A program made the translations under genes and the position numbers. Under the pieces are notes generated by a model. That model did not search any database. It saw only the letters and a program-made list of their open reading frames with translations, and was not told the DNA's origin. From the NCBI GenBank assembly GCA_046347015.1, contig JAXMHA010000011.1, positions 1-64,000 on the forward strand: 64,000 nt of DNA. The letters are read 5' to 3'. Positions 9,122 through 17,534 of the stretch are shown piece after piece; the stretch's first letter is position 1; each line of letters opens with the position of its first letter. This stretch comes from Dokdonella_A sp046347015. Its GTDB lineage: Bacteria > Pseudomonadota > Gammaproteobacteria > Xanthomonadales > Rhodanobacteraceae.

Positions 9122-10177
9122 TCAGGCTGCCGGGCCGGCGGATTCGCGCCGCAGCAGTTCGCGCTTGCGATCGATGCCCCAGCGATAGCCGGCCAATCTG
9201 CCGTCGCTGCGCACGACGCGGTGGCAGGGAATCGCGACCGCGAGCTTGTTGTTTGCGCACGCATTGGCGACCGCGCGCACGGCGTGCGGCTCGCCGATTC
9301 TGGCTGCGACTTCCGCGTACGACAGGGTCGAACCCGGCGGGATCCGCTGCAATGCGCGCCAGACGCGCTCCTGGAACGCCGTGCCGCGGATGTCGAGTGG
9401 CAGGTCGCAACCCCGGCGCGGATCCTCGACGAGACCGACCACGGTCGCGACGAGACGCTCGAAATCCCGGTCACCGCCGAGCAGTTCGGCATTCGCGAAC
9501 CGTTCCTGCAGGTCCGAGAGCAATGCGCCGGGATCGTCGCCAAGCGAAATCGCACAGATCCCGCGTTCGCTTCGCGCGACGAGGATGGCGCCGAGGGAAC
9601 TCTGGCCGACGGCAAACCGGATCGTCTGCCGTGCACCACGGCTACGGTATGCACGCGGCGGCATGCCGAGCGAACGCTGTGCCGCCGCGTGCAACCGGCT
9701 GCTCGATCCATAACCCGCCGTGACACCGGCGTCGGTGACCGTCCGTTCGTTCCGCAACGCCGCCCGCAACGCTTCGGCACGCCGCGCGGCAGCGTAGGCT
9801 TTCGGCGAGATGCCAGTGACGGACTTGAACACGCGCTGGAAGTGCCCCGGACTCAGCTCGGCCTCCCGGGCCAGCAGCGCGAGGCTCGGTTCCGTTTCCG
9901 CCGACTCGATGATGCGGCACGCACGGCGCACGGCTTCAACGTGCCGCGGAACGAGCGGGTCCTGCCCATTTTGCACGACGTTCCGTGGCCGCTTTCCAGT
10001 GTGCGGGGCGGACTGGCCCGCTGCCGAACCCGCGTCCTTTCCGTGCGACGGCGTGTGTGTGGCCGGTGCTGGCCCACGCCGCGCGGACCTTGGCATTGCC
10101 GAGTCCGCGCTTCCGGATTTCAAGCGGTTCGGTGTCATCGTTGCGGCAGTCTGCAGCGAGGTCGTTGAATGCGCCAT
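9122..10177 (-). CDS. Ada-like protein: AraC-type regulator fused to O6-methylguanine-DNA methyltransferase, lacking the N-terminal Ada zinc domain
   Basis: 351 residues from the ATG at 10177; upstream in-frame codons run into tRNA-Phe and are discarded. Residues about 75-170 are an AraC-type helix-turn-helix pair (LAREAELSPGHFQRVFKSVTG). The C-terminal half is an Ogt-type methyltransferase with the acceptor cysteine in AIPCHRVV (Cys318) and the following GxxAGY-type loop (GRLAGYRWG). In E. coli Ada the first 90 residues hold four zinc-binding cysteines, one of which takes methyl groups from phosphotriesters and switches on the regulator. Here the first 75 residues are low-complexity and contain no cysteine. 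DNA repair through Cys318 looks intact; the methylation-triggered activation step does not. Confidence 0.85.
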   Translation of the reverse strand: MAHSTTSLQTAATMTPNRLKSGSADSAMPRSARRGPAPATHTPSHGKDAGSAAGQSAPHTGKRPRNVVQNGQDPLVPRHVEAVRRACRIIESAETEPSLALLAREAELSPGHFQRVFKSVTGISPKAYAAARRAEALRAALRNERTVTDAGVTAGYGSSSRLHAAAQRSLGMPPRAYRSRGARQTIRFAVGQSSLGAILVARSERGICAISLGDDPGALLSDLQERFANAELLGGDRDFERLVATVVGLVEDPRRGCDLPLDIRGTAFQERVWRALQRIPPGSTLSYAEVAARIGEPHAVRAVANACANNKLAVAIPCHRVVRSDGRLAGYRWGIDRKRELLRRESAGPAA

Positions 10178-10287
10178 TGCAGCTCTCTTGAATCCTGACC
10201 TGTTGGCAACGATAGACTCACGTCGGCAGGCCTGCACTCCGATTCGTGCGATCGGCGTCCGGGAGGGTAGTGGATCGTCGGGGAAAG

Positions 10288-10363
10288 TGGTGGCCAGGGA
10301 CGGAATCGAACCGCCGACACGGGGATTTTCAGTCCCCTGCTCTACCAACTGAGCTACCTGGCC
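10288..10363 (-). tRNA. tRNA-Phe (GAA)
   Basis: A 76-nt cloverleaf on the minus strand: acceptor GGCCAGG/CCTGGCC, anticodon arm with loop containing GAA, T-loop TTCGATT, and an encoded CCA end. It lies upstream of the Ada-like gene on the same strand. Confidence 0.97.
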
Positions 10364-10598
10364 CGACCGGGACGCGGGTGTTGCAATACGGCTGGATCGG
10401 CGCGCCCGGCATGGGCCGGAGGCCGATTGCGAGGGCTGCGTATTAAAACCGCGGCGCCGGAAGCCGTCAAGCCGCGCGCTTCACCGCGGATGAACCGTGG
10501 GGAAACCTGGGTGAGTCGAACGCAACTTGCGCGGGCCCGCCGTCGTCCAACGGGCATCGTTGCTGTTGGGGCACGACGTTGGGATGAAGGAGACAACC

Positions 10599-11051
10599 AT
10601 GATGCGGAAGACCGCCCTGTTGACGACGGCACTGGCACTGGCCGGTGCGTTACCCGTGTTGGCGTGGAGCGCGCAGATCGAGGGCGCTCGTGACATTGGC
10701 CGCTATCGCGCGGCAGCCGGCGACGAGGTGCGGACGATGCCGGTGACCGGGATCGACAACCTGCAGGCACTCGACGGCAGTTCGCTGGCGGTCTGGACCG
10801 CGAACGACAAGCCGTGGCTGCTGGGCGTCGAACAGCCTTGCGACGGATTGGCCAAGGCCGACGACGTCGGATTCACGTCGCACGATGGCGTACTGACGGC
10901 GGGTACCGATTTCGTCACGTTTGGTTCGATGAAGTGCAAGGTGACGTCGATCCGGCCGGTGGACTATGCCAGGATCGAGGCCGACAACCATCATCGGGCA
11001 TCGAAGCACCACCACGAAGCCATGAAGAAGGCAGCGCATGACGAAGCCTGA
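10599..11051 (+). CDS. DUF6491 family exported protein, paralogue 1
   Basis: 150 residues. AAGGAGA sits 6 bp before the ATGATG at 10599, which fixes the start and gives a signal peptide ending near AWSAQ (residue 25). The mature part has the pattern seen in DUF6491 proteins of Xanthomonadales: a short motif around INNLQ/IDNLQALDG, a line WTANDKPWLLGVEQPCDGL, and a second cysteine in GSMKCKVTSIRPVD, so a disulfide between the two cysteines is likely. The C-terminus is rich in His and Lys. No function is established for the family. Its last 14 bp overlap the next gene, a paralogue, so the two are translated together. Confidence 0.75.
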   Translation: MMRKTALLTTALALAGALPVLAWSAQIEGARDIGRYRAAAGDEVRTMPVTGIDNLQALDGSSLAVWTANDKPWLLGVEQPCDGLAKADDVGFTSHDGVLTAGTDFVTFGSMKCKVTSIRPVDYARIEADNHHRASKHHHEAMKKAAHDEA

Positions 11052-11523
11052 CCGGTTCGGTTTCGGCTTTCGTGGGCCGTGCCGGCGCGCGATCGTGCGC
11101 GCCGGCCAGCTGGCCGTTGCCGGTGTCCTGCTGGCCGGTGCGCTGGCGACAGGAAACGACGCGTTCGCGCAGACGCCGGCGACGCAGCAGGAGGCACTGT
11201 CACGGTACGAGAAGTACGCCGGTGCTCCGATCGACCAGTTCCAGTTCTGGGATCTTCACCAGTGGGAACTGGCCGGCCGGGACAAGTTGCTGGTGTGGAC
11301 CGCGGTCAACAAGGTCTACCTGATCACGGTCCAGTTGCCATGCAACCGCTTGCAGTGGGCGAACTCGATCGGTCTCACATCGCAGCAGGCGCACATCGTC
11401 AGCCGGAAGTTCGATTACGTCACGGCGGGTGACGAGCGTTGCCACATCACCGAGATCCAGCCGATCGACTACAAGGCCATGAAGGAAGCGGGCACGGCTG
11501 CAGCCGGTGAAACCGGCAAGTAG
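11038..11523 (+). CDS. DUF6491 family exported protein, paralogue 2
   Basis: 161 residues, beginning inside the end of the preceding gene (14-bp overlap). A membrane segment at residues about 19-40 followed by AFAQ predicts a signal peptide. The core repeats the arrangement of its neighbour: IDQFQFWDLHQWELAGRD, then LLVWTAVNKVYLITVQLPC, then a second cysteine in GDERCHITEIQPIDYK. The paralogues are clearly diverged, so the duplication is old. The positions of the two cysteines and the final IRPVD/IQPID motif are the conserved elements. Function is unknown; both proteins should act in the periplasm or at the envelope. The gene ends 4 bp before the convergent yggX. Confidence 0.75.
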   Translation: MTKPDRFGFGFRGPCRRAIVRAGQLAVAGVLLAGALATGNDAFAQTPATQQEALSRYEKYAGAPIDQFQFWDLHQWELAGRDKLLVWTAVNKVYLITVQLPCNRLQWANSIGLTSQQAHIVSRKFDYVTAGDERCHITEIQPIDYKAMKEAGTAAAGETGK

Positions 11524-11527
11524 GCTT

Positions 11528-11800
11528 TCACTTTCCGGTCGGAACATATCCCGGTGGCATGGCCGAACCGCTCCCGAAGAAATACGCTTCCATCTCACGG
11601 GCGAGGAAATCGCGCGTTTTCGGATCGAGCGGGCTCAGGCGATTCTCGTTGATCAGCATCGTCTGGTGCCCGAGCCACCCCCGCCAGGCTTCCTTCGACA
11701 CGTTGGCGTAAATCCGCTGGCCCAGCTCACCGGGCCACGGTGCGAAGTCGAGGCCTTCCGCGTCGCGGCCGAGCTTGACACAGTGCACCAGATGCGACAT
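11528..11800 (-). CDS. yggX: Probable Fe(2+)-trafficking protein YggX
   Basis: 90 residues, the usual length for the family (91 in E. coli). It has the diagnostic start MSHLVHCVKLGRDAEGLDFAPWP with the conserved cysteine at position 7, and the central KEAWRGWLGHQTMLINENRL. YggX helps protect iron-sulfur proteins from oxidation and is thought to handle labile iron. It follows mutY, which encodes a 4Fe-4S protein, as it does in E. coli. Its start lies 74 bp inside the 3' end of mutY in another frame, and a perfect hairpin sits just upstream of the start codon (11819-11837), which suggests coupled or structure-controlled translation. Confidence 0.95.
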   Translation of the reverse strand: MSHLVHCVKLGRDAEGLDFAPWPGELGQRIYANVSKEAWRGWLGHQTMLINENRLSPLDPKTRDFLAREMEAYFFGSGSAMPPGYVPTGK

Positions 11801-12905
11801 GGCTTCGTTCCGGATGGGTGGCCGGACCATCCGGCCAATTCGATTCAGTGTGCAGTGCCGGTGATGCGAGCAATTGCCGGATCGGCGTCGGCAGTGCCAG
11901 TGCGCCGAGGTCCTCGTCGCTGGCCCATGCGATCTCCGCATTGTCGCGCGTACCCTGCGGAATTTCGCTGACGGTCACCAGTACCGGTTGCACGCACAGC
12001 CGGAAATGCGTGAACGCGTGCATGAACGGCGCGAGCTCGCAGGTCTTGCCGGCGACGTGGAGATGATAACGCAGCGCGAATTCCGCCACGGCAGTCGCGC
12101 GCGCCGGGAACTCCGGCAGGCTCCACAGTCCTGCCCACACGCCCACCGGAGGGCGCCGTTCGAGCAGGATGCGCTGATCGCCCGAAAGTGCGATCACGAC
12201 GACGACGTCACGTTCGGGCACCACGCGTCGAGGCCGTGGCTGCGGCAAATCCCGTTCGCGGCCTTGCGCCTTGGCCAGGCACCCACGCCGTACCGGACAC
12301 TCTCCGCAGCGGGGCGCTCGCCGCGTGCAGACCAGCGCGCCGAGATCCATGATCGCCTGCGTGTAATCGGCGGCGCGCAATCGTGGTGTGTGCCGTTCGG
12401 CGAGATCCCAAAGTTTCCGCGTGGTGGCCGACGCGCCAGGCCAGCCGTCGACCGCATGCCATCGTGCGAGCACGCGTTTGACGTTGCCGTCGAGGATTGG
12501 GTGCCGTTGGCCGAAGGCCTGCGCCAGGATCGCGCCTGCCGTCGTTCGTCCGATTCCGGGCAGTGCTGCGAGATCGGAAAGCCTGCGCGGCAATTTGCCT
12601 GGGTGGCGGGCCATGCAGATCGCGGCGGCCTCGTGCAGGTGGTGCGCGCGCGTGTAGTAGCCGAGCCCTGACCACAGCGCGAGCACGCGGTCACGTGGCG
12701 CCGCGGCGAGATCCGCCAAGGTCGGCAGTGCCTTCGTGAAGCGCTCGAAATACGGCAGCATGGTGGTGACGCTGGTCTGTTGCAGCATCACTTCCGCGAT
12801 CCAGAGCCGGTAGGCCGTGCGCGGATGCTGCCAAGGCAGGTCGTGCCGGCCGTGGCGGTCGAACCAGCCGAGCAGGCGGCGCGCGAAGGCGTCCGCCTCA
12901 GGCAT
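11727..12905 (-). CDS. mutY: A/G-specific adenine glycosylase
   Basis: 392 residues from the ATG at 12905, five bases past the ftsY stop. The HhH-GPD domain has WIAEVMLQQT with the catalytic Glu38, ALPGIGRTTAGAI as the helix-hairpin-helix, and LDGNVKRVLAR with the catalytic Asp. The 4Fe-4S loop is complete: C-x6-C-x2-C-x5-C in CTRRAPRCGECPVRRGC. A C-terminal NUDIX-like domain for 8-oxoG recognition follows (GLWSLPEFP). MutY removes adenine mispaired with 8-oxoguanine. After the usual end of the NUDIX domain the frame runs on for about 40 basic, low-complexity residues across the yggX start, so the original stop may have been lost. Confidence 0.95.
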   Translation of the reverse strand: MPEADAFARRLLGWFDRHGRHDLPWQHPRTAYRLWIAEVMLQQTSVTTMLPYFERFTKALPTLADLAAAPRDRVLALWSGLGYYTRAHHLHEAAAICMARHPGKLPRRLSDLAALPGIGRTTAGAILAQAFGQRHPILDGNVKRVLARWHAVDGWPGASATTRKLWDLAERHTPRLRAADYTQAIMDLGALVCTRRAPRCGECPVRRGCLAKAQGRERDLPQPRPRRVVPERDVVVVIALSGDQRILLERRPPVGVWAGLWSLPEFPARATAVAEFALRYHLHVAGKTCELAPFMHAFTHFRLCVQPVLVTVSEIPQGTRDNAEIAWASDEDLGALALPTPIRQLLASPALHTESNWPDGPATHPERSHVASGALCQARPRRGRPRLRTVAR

Positions 12906-13968
12906 TGGCGCCGATGGCGGCAGGAAGCAGTCCGTCCACGAACGCAGCCGCATCGAACTCGCGCAAGTCGCCCGCACCTTCGCCGAGTCCGACGAAACGG
13001 ATCGGCAATCCGAATTCGCGCGCGAGCGCGAACACGACGCCGCCCTTGGCCGTCCCGTCGAGCTTGGTCACCACGAGGCCGGTCACGCCGGCTGCCTCGG
13101 TGAAGCGCCGCGCTTGCGACAGCGCGTTTTGGCCCGTGGTGCCATCGATCACGAGCAGGACTTCGTGGGGCGCCTCGGCGTCGAGCTTTGCGAGCACGCG
13201 TCGGATCTTGGCCAGCTCGTCCATCAGGCCGCCTTGGGTATGCAGGCGACCCGCCGTGTCGGCGATCAGCACATCGATGCGCCGGGCGCGCGCCATCTGC
13301 AGCGCGTCGAACACCACGCTGGCCGAGTCGGCGCCGTGGCCCTGCGCCACGACCGGCACGCCGTTGCGCCGACCCCACACGGTGAGCTGTTCGATTGCAG
13401 CCGCGCGGAAGGTGTCTCCGGCAGCCAGCATCACCGTCTTGCCGGACCCGTTGAACCGATGCGCCAGCTTGCCGATCGTCGTCGTCTTGCCGACGCCGTT
13501 GACGCCGACGACGAGGATGACGAATGGAACCTTCGTGGTGACGTCGAGCGGTTGCTGTACCGGTCGCAAGCGCGTGATCAGATCCTCTCGGAGCGCCAGG
13601 CGCAGCGCTTCGGCGTCGGCGAACGCACGGCGCGCGACGCGCGGGCGCAGTCCCTCGATGACTGCGGTCGTCGTCGCGACTCCGGTGTCCGCAGTCAGCA
13701 GGCAGACCTCGAGTTCATCGAGCAACGATTCGTCGAGCGGTGCATTGCGTGTGAACAGAGCGGCGAGGTTGCGGGCAAAGCCGCTGCCTGCAAGACGTTC
13801 CCGCCAGGGTCGCCGGGCGGTTCCGGTGTCGCTGGCCGACGTGTCGGCAATGGGTGCCGCCTCCGGCGGGGCCGGGAGAGCATCCGCAGGAGTGTCACTC
13901 GAAGCCTTGCCCGCCGCGGGAGAAGTGGTTGTCGGCGGAGCCTTGTTGCGGTTCCAGAAAGGGCGCAT
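12898..13968 (-). CDS. ftsY: Signal recognition particle receptor FtsY
   Basis: 356 residues. Start at 13968 gives MRPFWNRNK followed by a short Pro/Ala-rich acidic-poor linker, then the N domain helices and the G domain with the P-loop GVNGVGKTTT, the DTFRAAA motif, DTAGR (G3) and TKLDGTAKGG (G4/G5). FtsY docks SRP-ribosome complexes at the inner membrane through GTP-dependent pairing with Ffh. The acidic A domain of E. coli FtsY is short here, as in many related species. The upstream in-frame extension overlaps the divergent rsmD gene and is not coding. The gene leads the ftsY-mutY-yggX run. Confidence 0.96.
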   Translation of the reverse strand: MRPFWNRNKAPPTTTSPAAGKASSDTPADALPAPPEAAPIADTSASDTGTARRPWRERLAGSGFARNLAALFTRNAPLDESLLDELEVCLLTADTGVATTTAVIEGLRPRVARRAFADAEALRLALREDLITRLRPVQQPLDVTTKVPFVILVVGVNGVGKTTTIGKLAHRFNGSGKTVMLAAGDTFRAAAIEQLTVWGRRNGVPVVAQGHGADSASVVFDALQMARARRIDVLIADTAGRLHTQGGLMDELAKIRRVLAKLDAEAPHEVLLVIDGTTGQNALSQARRFTEAAGVTGLVVTKLDGTAKGGVVFALAREFGLPIRFVGLGEGAGDLREFDAAAFVDGLLPAAIGANA

Positions 13969-14032
13969 TGCAAGAAGAACGTACGGCAGGGCGGGGTATG
14001 CTAGCACCCCGTTCCCCGGCTTCCGGAACCGC

Positions 14033-14638
14033 ATGCCGACGCGCACGAGACATCCGGTTGGGCGGGACGTGCCGGGTCGTCTGCGCATCATCGGCGGGCG
14101 CTTGCGCGGATCGCGCATCGACGTTCCCGATCGCCGCGGGCTGCGGCCGACGCCCGATCGCGTCCGCGAGACGCTGTTCAACTGGCTTGCGCCGGAGATC
14201 GAAGGCGCCCGTTGCCTCGACCTGTTCGCCGGCACCGGCGCGCTCGGGATCGAAGCCTTGTCGAGGGGCGCCGCCGGCTGCACGTTCGTCGAGCACGATC
14301 CGGGCCTCGCGCAAGCGATCGGCGCCAATCTCACCCGGCTGCACGCGGCCGGCGGAGAAGTCGTCGTGGCCGATGCAATCGGTTGGCTCGCGCGCGAACC
14401 CCGGCCCTTCGACATCGTGTTCGTCGATCCGCCGTTCGATCGCGAACTGTGGGCGGCGGCGCTGCAGGCGCTCGAGTCGGGACGCTGGCTGGCGCCGCGG
14501 GCATCGATCCATGTTGAACACCCGCGCGACTTGTCGCTCGACGCGCCGGGCAACTGGACGGTGCACCGGCAAGGTCGCGCCGGCGCGGTGGGATACGACC
14601 TGTTTCGTCGCGGTGTTGCGCGCGATCCGGTAAGCTAG
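14033..14638 (+). CDS. rsmD: 16S rRNA (guanine(966)-N(2))-methyltransferase RsmD
   Basis: 201 residues. The start at 14033 is the first sensible ATG between divergent ftsY and the conserved RLRIIGGRLRG; the long open frame upstream is antisense to ftsY. The SAM-binding motif is LDLFAGTGALGIEALSRGA near residue 62 and the catalytic motif is FVDPPF (near residue 134), as in RsmD. RLRIIGG and RPTPDRVRETLFNWL are family signatures. The enzyme methylates G966 of 16S rRNA. The rsmD-coaD pair, divergent from ftsY, is a common gammaproteobacterial arrangement. Confidence 0.95.
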   Translation: MPTRTRHPVGRDVPGRLRIIGGRLRGSRIDVPDRRGLRPTPDRVRETLFNWLAPEIEGARCLDLFAGTGALGIEALSRGAAGCTFVEHDPGLAQAIGANLTRLHAAGGEVVVADAIGWLAREPRPFDIVFVDPPFDRELWAAALQALESGRWLAPRASIHVEHPRDLSLDAPGNWTVHRQGRAGAVGYDLFRRGVARDPVS

Positions 14639-14669
14639 GCACGGCATTCGTGCCATTGGACCCCGAACC

Positions 14670-15185
14670 ATGGCGAATCGGGCAATGCGATCACGCATCG
14701 CGGTGTATCCCGGCACCTTCGATCCCATCACCCACGGCCACACCGATCTCGTGCAGCGTGCGGTGCGGTTGTTCGACTCCGTCCTCGTCGCCATTGCCGA
14801 AAGTCCGTCGAAGCAGCCCGGTTTCTCGCTCGACGAGCGCATCGCGATGGCGCGCGTGGCGCTCTCCGGAATCGAAGGCGTCGAAATCCGCGGGTTCTCC
14901 GGGCTGCTGGCCGACTTCGTCGTCGAGAGCGGTGCCGGCGTGATCCTGCGCGGCTTGCGCGCCGTTTCCGACTTCGAGTACGAGTTCCAGCTCGCGGGCA
15001 TGAACCGCCATCTCATCCCGAGCGCGGAAACGTTGTTCTTGACCCCTGCCGGACAATACAGTTTCATTTCATCGTCGTTGATCCGCGAGATTGCGCGGCT
15101 CGGTGGCGATGTTTCGGGGTTCGTCCATCCGGCCGTGATGGCGGCCCTCGCCAAGCGCTATCGCGGCTCCTTGACCACCGAGTAA
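14670..15185 (+). CDS. coaD: Pantetheine-phosphate adenylyltransferase
   Basis: 171 residues from ATG 14670; an ATG five codons later (MRSRIAVYPG) is a good alternative and would give the usual 160-166. The nucleotidyltransferase signature THGH in GTFDPITHGHTDL and the ISSSLIRE motif near the end (ISSTxxR in most members) are both present, with the substrate-binding GLRAVSDFEYEFQLAGMNR between. The enzyme makes dephospho-CoA from ATP and 4'-phosphopantetheine in coenzyme A synthesis. It follows rsmD by 31 bp. Confidence 0.96.
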   Translation: MANRAMRSRIAVYPGTFDPITHGHTDLVQRAVRLFDSVLVAIAESPSKQPGFSLDERIAMARVALSGIEGVEIRGFSGLLADFVVESGAGVILRGLRAVSDFEYEFQLAGMNRHLIPSAETLFLTPAGQYSFISSSLIREIARLGGDVSGFVHPAVMAALAKRYRGSLTTE

Positions 15186-15197
15186 GGGGAACATGCC

Positions 15198-15704
15198 ATG
15201 TCCAGACTGATTGCCATCTGCCTTGCCGCCGTCGCGATGCTCGCACTCGCCGCCTGCAACCAGAGCGAAAAAGCCGCCGAAGACGCCGCCGCCAAGACTC
15301 CGCAAGTCCTGCCGGCACCGACCAATCCAACCGACAAGACGGCGTGGAAGCAGTATCTCGTCAGTGCCGTCACGGCGCACATGGAGGGCGTCAAGACCAA
15401 TCACCCGTACATGTACTTCGTTCCGTCCGGCGACGACCAGGCGACCAAGGATGACCGGCAGAACCAGCTCGACAACGTCAGTGGCGTGATCCAGCGCGGC
15501 GTGTTGCCGGGCAACATGATCGCGTTCGGCGGGCCGGACTCGAAGACCACTGCCGACCTGATCGTCGAGGCCTTCAAGAATGCTTCGCCGGGCGCGCTGA
15601 AGGACGTGGTCGTGTTGTTCGTCGGCGCCGCGGCTGACCAGGACGCCATCAAGGCCGCAATTGCTCCGTCCGGCGCCGAGTTCCGCTTCGTCGAAATGAA
15701 GTAG
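15198..15704 (+). CDS. Hypothetical lipoprotein
   Basis: 168 residues with a textbook lipoprotein signal: a short charged start, a hydrophobic stretch, and the lipobox LAAC with the lipidated Cys at about residue 20. The mature part has no recognised domain; it reads as a small alpha/beta protein with alternating hydrophobic strands near the end (DVVVLFVGAA, AEFRFVEMK). Residue +2 is Asn rather than Asp, so Lol sorting to the outer membrane would be expected. It begins 12 bp after coaD and probably shares its transcript, but no functional link is evident. Confidence 0.75.
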   Translation: MSRLIAICLAAVAMLALAACNQSEKAAEDAAAKTPQVLPAPTNPTDKTAWKQYLVSAVTAHMEGVKTNHPYMYFVPSGDDQATKDDRQNQLDNVSGVIQRGVLPGNMIAFGGPDSKTTADLIVEAFKNASPGALKDVVVLFVGAAADQDAIKAAIAPSGAEFRFVEMK

Positions 15705-15811
15705 CCGCACGTTGCGGTCGGCGTTCCTGCGCCGCTCCCGCCCGGCGTGGGTAGCCGCGCGCCGGCCCGGGCCCCGCGTGGCTGCCCCAAATGTTTTCTG
15801 GAGTTCCGTCG

Positions 15812-17503
15812 ATGCCCGCTTTCCGCTTCCCGTCCGCCGCGTGCTTCGCCGCGATCGTTGTGTTCGCCGTTGCGGCTCCGGTCGAGGCACGGGAAGCCGG
15901 CCCCGGACACGCGGCCATCGCGAGTGCTCACGTGCTGGCCACCGACGCCGGCCTCGAAGTGTTGCGCGAGGGTGGCAATGCGTTCGATGCCGCGGTCGCG
16001 GTCGGGGCCGCGCTGTCGGTGGTGGAACCTCAGAGTTCGGGGCTCGGCGGCGGCGGGTTCCTGTTGCTGCATCGTGCGTCGGACGGCAAGAACACGATGA
16101 TCGATGCGCGCGAGACCGCGCCGGCGGCCGTCGACGCGATGCGATACCTCGATGCGTCGGGGAAGCTCGATCGCGACAAGTCGTTGAACGGGCCGCTGTC
16201 GGCCGCAATCCCGGGTGAAGTCGCGGGACTCGTCTGGGTGTCACGACACTACGGGAAACTGCCGCTTGCAAAGGCTTTGGCACCGGCCATCAAGCTGGCG
16301 CGTGACGGCTTCGAACCGGATTCGCGCTTCCTGTCGGAGCTGGCGCACCGCCGCGACGTCGTCGCGCGGTTTCCGGCGTCGGCGAAGCTGCTGCTGGTCG
16401 ACGGCGAGGCGCCGAAGGCGGGCTGGACATTCCGCAATCCCGATCTTGCCGCGCTGCTGGAGCGGATCGCCGCCGGGGGCGATGCCGCGTTCTACACCGG
16501 GGAGTTTGCGCGGCGCTTGGTCGACGGCGTGCGCGCCGCCGGCGGTGACTGGTCGCTGGACGACCTTGCGTCGTACCGGGTGCGCGAGCGCGAACCGATC
16601 GAGTTCGCCTACCGTGGCTACCGGATCATCACTGCGTCGCCGCCATCATCGGGCGGGATCGTGCTGGCGGAAATGCTGAACATCCTGTCCGGCTACGACC
16701 TGTCGAAACTCGACCGGGTGCATCGCGTGCACTACGAGATCGAAGCCATGCGCCGAGCCTACCGCGATCGCGCGGCCTACCTCGGCGATCCGGATTTCGT
16801 GCAAATGCCGGTCGCCGAACTGACGAGCCCTCTGTACGCGGCCGGCCTGCGTGCATCGATCCTGCCTGACAAGGCAACGCCGAGCGCGATGCTGCCAGGC
16901 TACATGGATCCCGGTGGAGGAACGCACACGACGCACTACTCGATCATCGATGCCGACGGCAACATGGCGGCGGTCACGCAGACGGTCAACATTCCTTTCG
17001 GTTCCGGACTGGTCATCGCCGGCACCGGCTTCGTGCTGAACGACGAGATGGACGACTTCGCGCTGCAGCCCGGCGTACCCAACGCGTTCGGCCTGGTCGG
17101 CAACGACGCGAATGCACCGAAACCGCATCATCGACCGTTGTCGTCGATGACGCCGACGTTCGCGATCGGCCCGGAGCGAACGGCGGTCATCGGCACGCCC
17201 GGGGGTTCGCGCATCATCACGATGGTGCTGGAAGGGTTGCTCGGTTTCTTCGACGGCGAGTTGCCGGAGCAGATCGTTGCCGCACCGCGCTTCCACCACC
17301 AGTACCTGCCCGACGTCGTCAGCGCCGAACCCGGCGCCTTCACGCCCGACGAGACCAAGGCACTGGAAGCGATGGGCTACGTGATCAACGAATCCGGTCG
17401 CCGCTGGGGGTTCATGAACATGGTGAGTTGGGACCGCAAGACCGGCGTGCTGCATGCGGCGTCCGACCCGCGCGGCGTGTCGGGCAGCGGCAAGGTGCAA
17501 TGA
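15812..17503 (+). CDS. ggt: Gamma-glutamyltransferase (Ntn hydrolase), periplasmic
   Basis: 563 residues from the ATG at 15812, which opens a signal peptide (FPSAACFAAIVVFAVAAP); an ATG seven codons earlier is less fitting. The precursor is cut before the nucleophile threonine in TTHYSIIDADGN (Thr373), giving large and small subunits. The small subunit keeps the GSGLVIAG, PLSSMTPT and GTPGGSRI motifs that bind the gamma-glutamyl group. The enzyme transfers or hydrolyses gamma-glutamyl groups of glutathione and related compounds in the periplasm. Length and layout match the family. Confidence 0.95.
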   Translation: MPAFRFPSAACFAAIVVFAVAAPVEAREAGPGHAAIASAHVLATDAGLEVLREGGNAFDAAVAVGAALSVVEPQSSGLGGGGFLLLHRASDGKNTMIDARETAPAAVDAMRYLDASGKLDRDKSLNGPLSAAIPGEVAGLVWVSRHYGKLPLAKALAPAIKLARDGFEPDSRFLSELAHRRDVVARFPASAKLLLVDGEAPKAGWTFRNPDLAALLERIAAGGDAAFYTGEFARRLVDGVRAAGGDWSLDDLASYRVREREPIEFAYRGYRIITASPPSSGGIVLAEMLNILSGYDLSKLDRVHRVHYEIEAMRRAYRDRAAYLGDPDFVQMPVAELTSPLYAAGLRASILPDKATPSAMLPGYMDPGGGTHTTHYSIIDADGNMAAVTQTVNIPFGSGLVIAGTGFVLNDEMDDFALQPGVPNAFGLVGNDANAPKPHHRPLSSMTPTFAIGPERTAVIGTPGGSRIITMVLEGLLGFFDGELPEQIVAAPRFHHQYLPDVVSAEPGAFTPDETKALEAMGYVINESGRRWGFMNMVSWDRKTGVLHAASDPRGVSGSGKVQ

Positions 17504-17534
17504 ATCCGCGTCTCGCAAGCAGGCCACGGGCGCC

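Noticed and set aside
10178..10348. N-terminal extension of the Ada-like protein
   Set aside because: It would run through tRNA-Phe and has no Ada zinc-domain features.
12905..14032. Long plus-strand extension upstream of rsmD
   Set aside because: Lies antisense to ftsY; Ser/Arg/Ala-rich without conserved motifs.
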